Below are positions 48,733-57,006 of a DNA stretch of 58,571 bases, in pieces. Source of the DNA: Phytohabitans sp036906915. GTDB lineage: Bacteria; Actinomycetota; Actinomycetes; Mycobacteriales; Micromonosporaceae. The position numbers and the translations under genes are program-made. The first letter of the stretch is position 1; every line of letters begins with the position of its first letter. The DNA lies in contig NZ_JBAKHX010000049.1 of the NCBI RefSeq assembly GCF_036906915.1, forward strand, positions 1-58,571, read 5' to 3'. The notes beneath the pieces are model-generated. The model ran no database searches. It was not told where the DNA came from and was given only the letters and a program-made list of their open reading frames with translations.

Positions 48733-50168
48733 GAGAGCTCCACACACACGTTGGTCACCTCGGAGTAGAAGTCCAGTGAGTGCCGGCCACCCTCGCGGCC
48801 CACGCCGGAGGCCTTCATCCCGCCGAACGGGGTGCGCAGGTCGCGCAGGAACCAGGTGTTGACCCACACCAGCCCGGCGTCGAGGCGGGCACCGGCGCGA
48901 TGCGCGCGCCCGACGTCGCGGGTCCACACCGTGGCCGCGAGCCCGTAGACGCTGTCGTTGGCGAGCGCGTACGCCTCGTCCTCGTCGTCGAACGGCGCCA
49001 CATGGCACACCGGCCCGAAGACCTCCTCGCGGTTGAATCGGTCCTCGTTGGACAGTCCGGTGAGGACGGTGGGCTCGACGTACGCGCCGCCGTCCCGGGC
49101 GTCTCCGAACGACGGCACGCCGCCACCGGTCACCAGCGTGGCGCCCTCGGCGCGGGCGAGGTCGTAGTACCCGAGCACCTTCGCGCGGTGGTCCCGCGAG
49201 ATCATGGGCATGGTGGCGGTGGCGTCGTCGTGCGGCCAACCGTGCGGGAGCGCGGCGGCGCGGGCGGCCAGCCGCTCCACGAACTCGTCGAACACCGGCC
49301 GCTGCACGTACAGCCGCTCGGTGCACAGGCACACCTGCCCACCGTTGGTGAACGAGGAGCGTGCCGACCCGTCGACCGCCGCGTCGAGGTCGGCGTCCGC
49401 GAACACCAGGCCGGCGTTCTTGCCACCGAGCTCGAACGAGACCGCCTTCACGCCGTCCGCGGCGGCCCGCATGATAGCCGCGCCTGTCGCCGACTCGCCG
49501 GTGAACGTGACGGCGTCGACGCCTGAGTGCTGGGTCAGATACTCCCCCGCCGAGTCCGGGCCGAACCCGTGCACCACGTTGAAGACGCCGGGCGGCACGC
49601 CGGCCGCGGCCACCGCCTCGGCCAGTACGGAAGCGGACGACGGGGTCTCCTCCGACGGCTTGACCACCACGGCGTTGCCGCACGCCAGCGCCGGCGCGAC
49701 CTTCCAGGTCAGCAGCAGCAGGGGCAGATTCCACGGTACGACGACAGCCACGACGCCCACGGGCTTGCGCACCGCGTAGTTGAGCATCCCCGGCGCGGCG
49801 AACGCCTCGATGGGCGCCGCGGCGATGATGTCCGCGAAGGCCCGGAAGTTGGCCGCTCCGCGGGGGATGTCGAGGGTACGTGCCTGGCGGACGGGCTTGC
49901 CGGTGTCAGCCACCTCGGCGGCCACCAGGTCGTCGAAGCGGCGCTCCAGCTCGTCGGCGATCCGGCGGAGCACCGCCGCGCGGTCACGCTCGCTGGTGCG
50001 GCCCCACTCGCCCCGCAGCGCGGCCCGGGCGGCCGTAACGGCGGCGTCCACGGTGGACCGATCGGCCTCACACACGTCGGTGACCAGCTCACCGGTCACC
50101 GGGCTGTACTTGGGGAACGTCTTCTCCGAGGCCACGAAGGCCCCGCCGACGAAGTGCCTCAGCGCCAT
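48729..50168 (-). CDS. Aldehyde dehydrogenase, probable 2-aminomuconic semialdehyde dehydrogenase
   Basis: This is a 479-residue NAD-dependent aldehyde dehydrogenase. PWNLPLLLLTWK, FTGESATG, catalytic Glu in FELGGKN and nucleophile Cys in NGGQVCLCTERLYV are present. Its place between KMO and the RidA deaminase makes 2-aminomuconate-6-semialdehyde the likely substrate. I choose ATG 50168 (MALRHFVGGAF) after GGTGGCGGG; GTG 50177 is possible. It overlaps the KMO gene by 10 bp. Confidence 0.9.
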   Translation of the reverse strand: MALRHFVGGAFVASEKTFPKYSPVTGELVTDVCEADRSTVDAAVTAARAALRGEWGRTSERDRAAVLRRIADELERRFDDLVAAEVADTGKPVRQARTLDIPRGAANFRAFADIIAAAPIEAFAAPGMLNYAVRKPVGVVAVVVPWNLPLLLLTWKVAPALACGNAVVVKPSEETPSSASVLAEAVAAAGVPPGVFNVVHGFGPDSAGEYLTQHSGVDAVTFTGESATGAAIMRAAADGVKAVSFELGGKNAGLVFADADLDAAVDGSARSSFTNGGQVCLCTERLYVQRPVFDEFVERLAARAAALPHGWPHDDATATMPMISRDHRAKVLGYYDLARAEGATLVTGGGVPSFGDARDGGAYVEPTVLTGLSNEDRFNREEVFGPVCHVAPFDDEDEAYALANDSVYGLAATVWTRDVGRAHRAGARLDAGLVWVNTWFLRDLRTPFGGMKASGVGREGGRHSLDFYSEVTNVCVELS

Positions 50169-51454
50169 GCCCGCCACCCCGCGAATCCGGCGACCGCCAC
50201 CAGCAGTGTCGCCGCTCCAACCACCTGATGCTGCCGCCGCACCCGCCGCCGCACCTCCGCGTACGGCGTGGTCGTGAACGACACCAGCTCGTACCGGGAC
50301 ACGTATCGGCCGGGCAGCACCCGCTCCAACGCGTGCTCGACGCTCTTCCCGAACCGGAACACCGGCGAGGCCACCTTGTCGCGCATCTCCACGAAGTTGT
50401 CCAGCGCCATCTGCGCGATCGCGTCGACGTTGGCGCGGCGGCGGCTCTCGAAGAGCGGCAGCGCCGCCGCCCAGTCGTCACCGGTCTCGGAAAGGCACCG
50501 GTCGAGCGCGACGCAGTCTTCGAACGCGCAGTTGGCGCCCTGCCCGTAGAACGGCACGATCGCGTGCGCCGCGTCGCCGATGAGCCCGACCCGACCGTCC
50601 ACCACCCACGGTGCGCAGCGGACGGTGCCGAGCCGGCCGACCGGGTTGTGCTGGTAGTCGTCGACGAGGGTGGGCATGAGCGGCAGCACGTCCGGGTAGT
50701 GCCGGCGGAAGTGCCGCTCGATGGCCGCCGGGCTGGAGAGCGATGCGAAGCTCTCGGTGCCGCCGTTGGGCCAGAAGAGGGTGCAGGTGAACGACCGGTC
50801 CGGGTTGGGCAGGGCGATCATCATGGCGTTGCCGCGCGGCCAGATGTGCAGCGCGTCGGGCGGCAGGGCGAAATCCCCGCCGAGGGGCGGGATCGAAAGC
50901 TCCTTGTACCCGTAGTCGAGAAAGTCGAGCGACTCGTCCAGTACCCCATCTCCGAGCAGCTGGCCGCGCACCGCACTGCCGGCGCCGTCCGCGCCGAGGA
51001 CGACCTCGGCGCTGGCCTCGACCTTGCCCTGGGGCGTCTCGAAAACGAGCGGGTCGAGCCCGACGAGCCGGTGTTCGAAGACCAGCCGCACGTCCGGTGC
51101 GGAGGCCGCGGCGTCGACGAGCGCGCCGTTGAGCGCGGCCCGGCTGATCGAGTTGATCGCGCGCGTACCGTCCACACTGTACGGCTGGAAGTCGGGTGCG
51201 CCGCGCACTGGATGCACCATCCGGCCGCGCATCGGCAGCGCGCCCGCCATCACCTGGTCGTCGAGCCCGAGGCGGCGCAGCGCGTCGAGCCCGCGTTCGC
51301 TGAGCGCGAGGTTGATGGAGCGGCCGCGTTCGGCCCGGGCGGTGCGCGGGTCGGGACGCCGCTCGTAGACCGTGACGGCGTGGCCGCGCCGGGCCAGGAA
51401 GCACGCCAGCAGGCTGCCGGACAAACCGGCACCGATCACGGCCACGTCGCTCAT
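50159..51454 (-). CDS. kmo: Kynurenine 3-monooxygenase
   Basis: This 431-residue FAD hydroxylase converts kynurenine to 3-hydroxykynurenine with NADPH and O2. The FAD fingerprint VIGAGLSGSLLA is at residues 6-17, and GDAAHAIVPFYGQGANCAFED forms the second flavin motif. The last 20 or so residues (VGAATLLVAVAGFAG then WRAWR) form a hydrophobic tail that could anchor the enzyme to the membrane, as the C-terminus does in eukaryotic KMO. The start at 51454 overlaps the kynureninase stop as ATGA. Confidence 0.95.
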   Translation of the reverse strand: MSDVAVIGAGLSGSLLACFLARRGHAVTVYERRPDPRTARAERGRSINLALSERGLDALRRLGLDDQVMAGALPMRGRMVHPVRGAPDFQPYSVDGTRAINSISRAALNGALVDAAASAPDVRLVFEHRLVGLDPLVFETPQGKVEASAEVVLGADGAGSAVRGQLLGDGVLDESLDFLDYGYKELSIPPLGGDFALPPDALHIWPRGNAMMIALPNPDRSFTCTLFWPNGGTESFASLSSPAAIERHFRRHYPDVLPLMPTLVDDYQHNPVGRLGTVRCAPWVVDGRVGLIGDAAHAIVPFYGQGANCAFEDCVALDRCLSETGDDWAAALPLFESRRRANVDAIAQMALDNFVEMRDKVASPVFRFGKSVEHALERVLPGRYVSRYELVSFTTTPYAEVRRRVRRQHQVVGAATLLVAVAGFAGWRAWR

Positions 51455-52668
51455 GCCCTGCCCACCTCCGCGGCGACAGCCTCGGCGACGCGCCAGCAGT
51501 CGTGGTACGTCGAGTAGAGCGGTACCGGCGCGAGCCGCACGATGTCGGGCTCGCGCTCGTCGGCGACCACACCGTGGCCGTACCGCAGCGCCTTGGTGAG
51601 GCCGGCCGCGTCGGGCACGCGCAGCGAGACCTGGCACCCACGCCGGCCCGGCTCCCGCGGCGTGACCACCAGCCGCGGGTCGAGCAGGTCCATCAGGTAC
51701 CCGGTGAGCCGCAAGCTGCGCTCGCGCAGCGCGACCATGCCGACCTTGTCGAAGATGGACAGTGACGTGCGCACGGGCGCCATCGCCAGGATCGGCGGGT
51801 TCGACACCTGCCACGCGTCGGCGGTGGCCGGCGGGCGCGCGACCGGCTCCATCCGGAAGCGCGTCACGGGATCGGTGCTCCACCAGCCCTCGAAGCGCGG
51901 CAGCCCGGCTGGGCTGGACGCGTGTCGCTCGTGCACGAACGCCCCGGCCACCGCGCCCGGTCCGCTGTTGAGGTACTTGTACGAGCACCAGGCGGCGAAG
52001 TCGACGCCCCAGTCGTGCAACCGCAGCGGCACGTTGCCGGTGGCGTGCGCGAGGTCCCAGCCGACGACGGCGCCGACCTCCTGTCCCAGCGCGGTGATGC
52101 CGGGGATGTCGCGCAGCTCGCCGGTTCGGTAGTCGACGCCGCCGAGCAGCACGAGCGCGGTCCGGTCCCCGTACGCTGCAAGGGTCTCGCGGACGTCGAC
52201 GGTCTGGATGACGGTCTGGTCGGGGTCGAGGCCGTGGAAGCGCGCCTGGCTGCGGACCGCGTAGCTGTCCGACGGGAAGAGCCCCTCCTCCACGACGATG
52301 CGGGTACGGTCGCCGCGCGGGCGATAGAACGACACCATCAACAGGTGCAGGTTGACGGTGAGGGAGTTCATCACCACGGTCTCGGTGGGCAGCGCGCCGA
52401 CCAGCCGGGCGGCGGGCTCGCGCAGCTCCTCGTGGTACGGCAGCCAGGGGTGCTCGCCGTCGAGGTGACCGGCGACGCCGCGGGTGGCCCACGCGTCCAG
52501 CTCCGCCAGGACGTCCGCGCGGGTCGCCTTCGGTTGCAGTCCCAGCGAGTTGCCGGCCAGGTACGCGGCCTCGGGATAGCGGCCGCCCTCGGCCGGCGGG
52601 ATGTGGAACAGATCCCGGTGGCCGGGATCCTCCCGGTCCCGGCGCCGCGCATCCTGCTCCGCCAGCAT
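51451..52668 (-). CDS. kynU: Kynureninase
   Basis: This is a 405-residue PLP enzyme that cleaves kynurenine or 3-hydroxykynurenine to (3-hydroxy)anthranilate and alanine. Recognition features are YLAGNSLGLQPK, MNSLTVNLHLLM, the DLAHATGN aspartate and the PLP lysine in WCSYKYLNSGPG. The start at 52668 overlaps the dioxygenase stop as TGATG. The very long open frame to 53274 is antisense-like extension and not part of the gene. Confidence 0.95.
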   Translation of the reverse strand: MLAEQDARRRDREDPGHRDLFHIPPAEGGRYPEAAYLAGNSLGLQPKATRADVLAELDAWATRGVAGHLDGEHPWLPYHEELREPAARLVGALPTETVVMNSLTVNLHLLMVSFYRPRGDRTRIVVEEGLFPSDSYAVRSQARFHGLDPDQTVIQTVDVRETLAAYGDRTALVLLGGVDYRTGELRDIPGITALGQEVGAVVGWDLAHATGNVPLRLHDWGVDFAAWCSYKYLNSGPGAVAGAFVHERHASSPAGLPRFEGWWSTDPVTRFRMEPVARPPATADAWQVSNPPILAMAPVRTSLSIFDKVGMVALRERSLRLTGYLMDLLDPRLVVTPREPGRRGCQVSLRVPDAAGLTKALRYGHGVVADEREPDIVRLAPVPLYSTYHDCWRVAEAVAAEVGRA

Positions 52669-53489
52669 CACATCGCCGTCCGCGCCGACCACAGCTCGGG
52701 AAACACGACCCGGGCCATGCTCCGCGTCAGCCAGGTGGTGCCCGCCGAGCCGCCCGAGCCCGGTTTCGCGCCCATTGTCCGCTGCACCGCCACGAGGTGC
52801 TTGTACCGCCAGTCGCCGAATTGCTCCGCGACATCGGTGAGCACCTCTCCGAGCACCCGCAGTGCGTTCTCGGGGCGGTCGTCGCGATAGATCTCCACCC
52901 AGGCTGCCTCGACGGCGGGGTGCGGCTCGTGCTCGCGCGTCCGGTCGGCGGTCAGAGCGTCCTGCGGTATCTCGAAGCCGCGCCGGGCGAGCAGCGCGAT
53001 CACGTCGTCCCAGACGCTCGGGGCGTGCAACGCGTCGGCCAGCTCCTGATGGAGGTCGGCGTGCCGGCGGAACGGGCGGATCACCGACTCGCTCTTGAGC
53101 CCCAGCAGGAACTCCAGGTGCCGGTACATCGCGGACTGGAAGCCGGACGCCTCGCCCAGCGCGCTGCGGAAGCGGTTGAAGTCGGCCGGCGTCATCCACC
53201 GCAGGCCGCGCCAGGCCGCGTTGAGCGCCTCCAGGTCGAGTGCGGTGCGCCGCAGCGGCGCCACCGCGCCCCACATGTCGTCGTCGCGCAGCAGCCTCTG
53301 CGCCTCGCGCAGCTCGAAGCGGGTCAGCCCGAAGTACAGCTCCATCACCTGGCTGACCACCAGGAACGACATCTCGCCCGGGTCCTTGGTCAGCGGCTGC
53401 TGGAGCGTGTGCAGCGTACTGGCGTGCACGTAGGTGTCGTACGGAACCCGGTCATCGAAGTCCAGGATGGGTCCTGTCACCCTTCCCAT
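52668..53489 (-). CDS. kynA: Tryptophan 2,3-dioxygenase
   Basis: This heme enzyme oxidises L-tryptophan to N-formylkynurenine and is the first gene of the operon. The 273-residue protein has SGFQSAMYRHLEFLLG and the heme-ligand His in WRYKHLVAVQRTMG. The start at 53489 (MGRVTGPILDFDDRVPYDTY) agrees with the family. No N-formylkynurenine formamidase gene is present in the operon, so that hydrolase must be elsewhere or replaced by a general esterase. Confidence 0.96.
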   Translation of the reverse strand: MGRVTGPILDFDDRVPYDTYVHASTLHTLQQPLTKDPGEMSFLVVSQVMELYFGLTRFELREAQRLLRDDDMWGAVAPLRRTALDLEALNAAWRGLRWMTPADFNRFRSALGEASGFQSAMYRHLEFLLGLKSESVIRPFRRHADLHQELADALHAPSVWDDVIALLARRGFEIPQDALTADRTREHEPHPAVEAAWVEIYRDDRPENALRVLGEVLTDVAEQFGDWRYKHLVAVQRTMGAKPGSGGSAGTTWLTRSMARVVFPELWSARTAM

Positions 53490-53599
53490 CCTCTCGCCGT
53501 TCGCCGCATGCTGGAATGCCGGTTCAACGGTCGTTTAGCCTGGTGACCGAGGGATCGACAAGCGGGTCGGTGAGATCACTTAACGAACTGAAGGTCGCC

Positions 53600-54037
53600 G
53601 TGGATGACATGGACTGGGCGCTGTTGCGGGAGCTCCAAGCGGACGCCCGGCTGTCGTACAGCGAGCTGTCGCGCCGCGTGCACCTCTCGCCCCCGGCGGT
53701 GGCGGAGCGGGTGCGGCGGCTGGAGGAGGCGGGCGTCGTCACGGGGTACCACGCGCACGTCGACCTGACCAAGGCCGGGCGGCACGTGGTCGCCATCATC
53801 CGGATGTCCTGCTACGGCGTCCGGTGCGTGCTGCGCGACCCCGAGGTGGCCGGGTGGCCGGAGGTACTGGAGATCCACCGCGTGACCGGCGACGCCTGCT
53901 GCGTCCTCAAGGTCGCGACCGGCGCGATGGAAGATTTCGAGAAGATCATCGACCGGCTCGCGCCGTACGGCCAGCCGTCGAGCACGATGGTGCTCTCCAG
54001 CCCGCTGACCTGGCGTCCTGTCGACCCGGCGCCATAG
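53600..54037 (+). CDS. AsnC/Lrp-family regulator, probable kynurenine regulator
   Basis: This is a 145-residue Lrp-type regulator. The N-terminal HTH (MDWALLRELQADARLSYSEL, then SPPAVAERVRRLEEAGVV) is followed by a RAM ligand domain ending STMVLSSPLTWRPV. Frames open earlier (53516), but GTG at 53600 follows AAGG at good spacing and gives the normal family length. It is divergent from the tryptophan dioxygenase gene, the arrangement of the AsnC-type KynR of other bacteria, so it probably senses kynurenine and activates the operon (inference). Confidence 0.88.
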   Translation: MDDMDWALLRELQADARLSYSELSRRVHLSPPAVAERVRRLEEAGVVTGYHAHVDLTKAGRHVVAIIRMSCYGVRCVLRDPEVAGWPEVLEIHRVTGDACCVLKVATGAMEDFEKIIDRLAPYGQPSSTMVLSSPLTWRPVDPAP

Positions 54038-54079
54038 GACAAGAGCGGCGGCCGGAGCGAAGCCCCGGCCGCCGTCACG

Positions 54080-55105
54080 CTACGCGCGCTCCGCCGCCAC
54101 GAGTTCAGCGATCTGTACGGCGTTGAGCGCCGCGCCCTTGCGCAGGTTGTCGCTGGAGCAGAAGAACGACACCCCGTGCTCGACTGTCTCGTCGGCGCGG
54201 ATGCGGCCCACGTACGTCGGGTCCTGGCCGGCGGCCTGCAGCGGGGTCGGCACGTCGCTAAGCACCACGCCGGGCGCGCCGGCGAGCAGCTCGCGGGCCC
54301 GCGCCGGGCTCAGCGGCCGGGCGAACCGGGCGTTGACCTGCAGCGAGTGGCCGGTGAACACGGGCACCCGCACGCAGGTGCCGGCGACCTTGAGGCCGGG
54401 GATACCGAGGATCTTGCGGCTCTCGTTGCGGAGCTTCTGCTCCTCGTCGGTCTCGTCGGATCCGTCCTCGACGATCGACCCGGCGAGCGGCAGCACGTTG
54501 AACGCGATCGGCCGCGCATACTGCCGCGGCTCTGGCATCGGCACCGCTGACCCGTCGAAGGCCAGCTCTGCGGCCCGGTCGACGACCTTCTTGACCTGCT
54601 CGTCGAGCTCGGCGACGCCGTTCAGGCCGCTGCCGGACACCGCCTGGTAGGTCGACACGACCATGCTGACCAGCCCTGCCTCTGCGTGCAGCGGGCGCAG
54701 CACCGGCATCGCGGCCATGGTCGTGCAGTTCGGGTTCGCGATGATGCCCTTCGGGCGCTGGGTCGCCGCCTCCGGGTTGACCTCGGAGACCACGAGCGGC
54801 ACGTCGGGATCCATCCGCCAGGCCGAGGAGTTGTCGATCACGACCGCGCCGGCCTCCGCGACCTTGGGGGCCAGCTCCTTCGACGTACCCTTACCGGCCG
54901 AGAACAGCGCGATGTCCAGACCGCTGTAGTCGGCCGTGGCCGCGTCTTCCACCGTGATCTCGGTGTCCCACCAGGAGAGCGTGCGCCCGGCCGAACGACT
55001 CGACGCGAAGAGCCGCAACCGTTCGACGGGGAACTGCCGCTCTGCCAGCACCCGGCGCATCACGCCGCCGACCTGGCCAGTTGCTCCGACAATGCCGATC
55101 TGCAT
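54080..55105 (-). CDS. asd: Aspartate-semialdehyde dehydrogenase
   Basis: This 341-residue enzyme reduces aspartyl phosphate to aspartate semialdehyde for lysine, threonine and methionine synthesis. IGIVGATGQVGGVM binds NADP, the nucleophile Cys is in IANPNCTTM, and the substrate motif (YQAVSGSGLNGVAEL) and C-terminal SSDNLRKGAALNAV are intact. Start at 55105 (MQIGIVGATG). It is a single gene here, with no aspartokinase beside it, and is convergent with the AsnC-type regulator. Confidence 0.97.
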   Translation of the reverse strand: MQIGIVGATGQVGGVMRRVLAERQFPVERLRLFASSRSAGRTLSWWDTEITVEDAATADYSGLDIALFSAGKGTSKELAPKVAEAGAVVIDNSSAWRMDPDVPLVVSEVNPEAATQRPKGIIANPNCTTMAAMPVLRPLHAEAGLVSMVVSTYQAVSGSGLNGVAELDEQVKKVVDRAAELAFDGSAVPMPEPRQYARPIAFNVLPLAGSIVEDGSDETDEEQKLRNESRKILGIPGLKVAGTCVRVPVFTGHSLQVNARFARPLSPARARELLAGAPGVVLSDVPTPLQAAGQDPTYVGRIRADETVEHGVSFFCSSDNLRKGAALNAVQIAELVAAERA

Positions 55106-55240
55106 GGCCGCCACGTTACCGGCCGACGCGGCCGGGACCAGGGCCGATATCTCAGCTTGTGGGCCTGGTCGCAGATATAGGGGCGGAATTTGTCGGTGGG
55201 CCGGTGCAGGATGTGCGGGTCTGCGACGGGGAGGAGCGGC

Positions 55241-56203
55241 ATGGAGCCCGCTATCGAGGCAGAGGGCCTCGTCAAACGGTACGGATCGGTAGTGGCACTC
55301 GACGGCCTTGACCTGGCGGTGCCAGAAGGATCGGTGATGGGCCTGCTCGGGCCCAACGGCGCCGGCAAGACCACGGCGGTCCGCGTCTTCACCACGCTGT
55401 TGCGCGCCGACAGCGGCCGGGCCCGCGTCGCCGGCCTCGACGTCGTCGCCGACGCGCGCAAGCTGCGGGAGGTCATCGGCCTGTCCGGGCAGTACGCCGC
55501 GGTCGACGAGTACCTGACCGGCTTCGAGAACCTCGACATGGTGGGGCGGCTCTACGGCCTGAGCACGCGCGACAGCCGGGCCCGGGCCCGCGAGCTGCTG
55601 GAGCGGTTCGACCTGGTCGACGCCGCCGACCGGCCCGTCAAGGGCTACTCCGGCGGCATGCGGCGCCGCCTCGACCTCGCCGGCGCGCTGGTCGCCAAGC
55701 CGCGGGTGCTGTTCCTCGACGAGCCCACCACCGGGCTCGACCCGCGCAGCCGCATCGGCATGTGGGAGATCATCGCCGAGCTGGTGGCGGCCGGCAGCAC
55801 GCTGCTGCTCACCACGCAGTACCTGGAGGAGGCCGACCGCCTGGCCGACACGATCGCGGTGATCGACCACGGCAAGGTGATCGCGCTCGGCACGGCCGAC
55901 GAGCTCAAGAGCCAGGTCGGCGGCGAGCGCCTGGAGCTGACCGTCAGCACGCCGTCCGACCTGGCGAGCGCGCGCGAGGCGCTCGCGCCGCTCGCCTCCG
56001 GTGACATCACCGTCGACGAGCAGACGCGCCAGCTGACCGTGCCGGTCAGCGGCGGCGCCTCCGCCCTGATGGAGAGCCTGCGGCGGCTCGACGCCGAGGC
56101 GGTCAAGGTGCTCGACGTCGGCCTGCGCCGACCGAGCCTCGACGACGTGTTCCTCACCCTGACCGGCCACGCGACCGAGGAAGAGGAGGCGGCGGCGCGA
56201 TGA
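55241..56203 (+). CDS. ABC transporter ATP-binding protein (DrrA-like)
   Basis: This is a 320-residue ATPase of the daunorubicin-resistance/ABC-2 exporter class. It has Walker A GPNGAGKTTA, signature YSGGMRRRLD and Walker B VLFLDEPTTGLDP. The C-terminal extension of about 90 residues, ending with SLDDVFLTLTGH, is typical of DrrA proteins. ATG at 55241 follows GGGGAGGAG. Coupled to the permease by ATGA. It would export a hydrophobic compound or lipid; no substrate can be assigned. Confidence 0.94.
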   Translation: MEPAIEAEGLVKRYGSVVALDGLDLAVPEGSVMGLLGPNGAGKTTAVRVFTTLLRADSGRARVAGLDVVADARKLREVIGLSGQYAAVDEYLTGFENLDMVGRLYGLSTRDSRARARELLERFDLVDAADRPVKGYSGGMRRRLDLAGALVAKPRVLFLDEPTTGLDPRSRIGMWEIIAELVAAGSTLLLTTQYLEEADRLADTIAVIDHGKVIALGTADELKSQVGGERLELTVSTPSDLASAREALAPLASGDITVDEQTRQLTVPVSGGASALMESLRRLDAEAVKVLDVGLRRPSLDDVFLTLTGHATEEEEAAAR

Positions 56204-57006
56204 CCACCGCGACACTCAAGCCCCTCCGCGACGGCATGGTCGTCGCGCGGCGCAATCTGATCAAAATCAAGCGGGTACCGGACCTGCTGGTCTTCTCTAC
56301 CGCGTCGCCGATCATGTTCATCCTGCTGTTCGCGTACGTCTTCGGCAGCGCGATCGACGTGCCCGGAGTCTCCTACCGCGAGTTCCTGATGGCCGGCATC
56401 TTCACCCAGACCGTGCTCTTCGGTGCCACGATCACGGGCAGCGGCCTGGCCGACGACATCCAGAAGGGCATCGTCGACCGGTTCCGGTCGCTGCCGATGG
56501 CCCGCTCTGCGGTACTGGTCGGCCGCACCACCAGCGACCTGGTCAACAACGTGCTGGTCATCATCGTCATGTCGATAACCGGCCTGATCGTGGGCTGGCG
56601 CATCCACTCCTCACCGCTCGAGGCGCTGGCCGGGTTCGGTCTGCTGCTGCTGTTCGCGTACGCGTTCTCGTGGGTGATGGCGGTCGTCGGCCTGTCGGTG
56701 CGCAGCCCCGAGGTGTTCAACAACGCCAGCTTCATCTTCGTGTTCCCGCTGACGTTCATCGCCAACACCTTCGTCGGCACCGCCAACCTGCCCGGCCCGC
56801 TGAAGGTCTTCGCCGAGTGGAACCCGGTCTCGGCGGTCACCCAGGCCGCTCGCGAGCTGTTCGGCAACACCAACCCGGCGGTGCCGCCACCCGACGCCTG
56901 GCCGCTGCGGCACGCGGTGCTGACCTCGCTGCTGTGGATCGCCGCCCTGCTGATCGTCTTCGTCCCGCTGGCGGTCGACCGCTACAAGAAGGCCGTCAGC
57001 CGCTAG
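56200..57006 (+). CDS. ABC-2 type permease (DrrB-like)
   Basis: This is a 268-residue integral membrane partner of the ATPase. About six membrane segments are seen (for example PIMFILLFAYVFG, VLVIIVMSITGLIVG, LLLLFAYAFSWVMAVVGL, the final LLWIAALLIVFVPLAV). The conserved ABC-2 region, with NTFVGTANLPGPLKVFAEWNP, lies before the last helix. Start ATG 56200 overlaps the ATPase stop. The 3' end overlaps the convergent carboxypeptidase gene by 11 bp. Confidence 0.93.
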   Translation: MTTATLKPLRDGMVVARRNLIKIKRVPDLLVFSTASPIMFILLFAYVFGSAIDVPGVSYREFLMAGIFTQTVLFGATITGSGLADDIQKGIVDRFRSLPMARSAVLVGRTTSDLVNNVLVIIVMSITGLIVGWRIHSSPLEALAGFGLLLLFAYAFSWVMAVVGLSVRSPEVFNNASFIFVFPLTFIANTFVGTANLPGPLKVFAEWNPVSAVTQAARELFGNTNPAVPPPDAWPLRHAVLTSLLWIAALLIVFVPLAVDRYKKAVSR

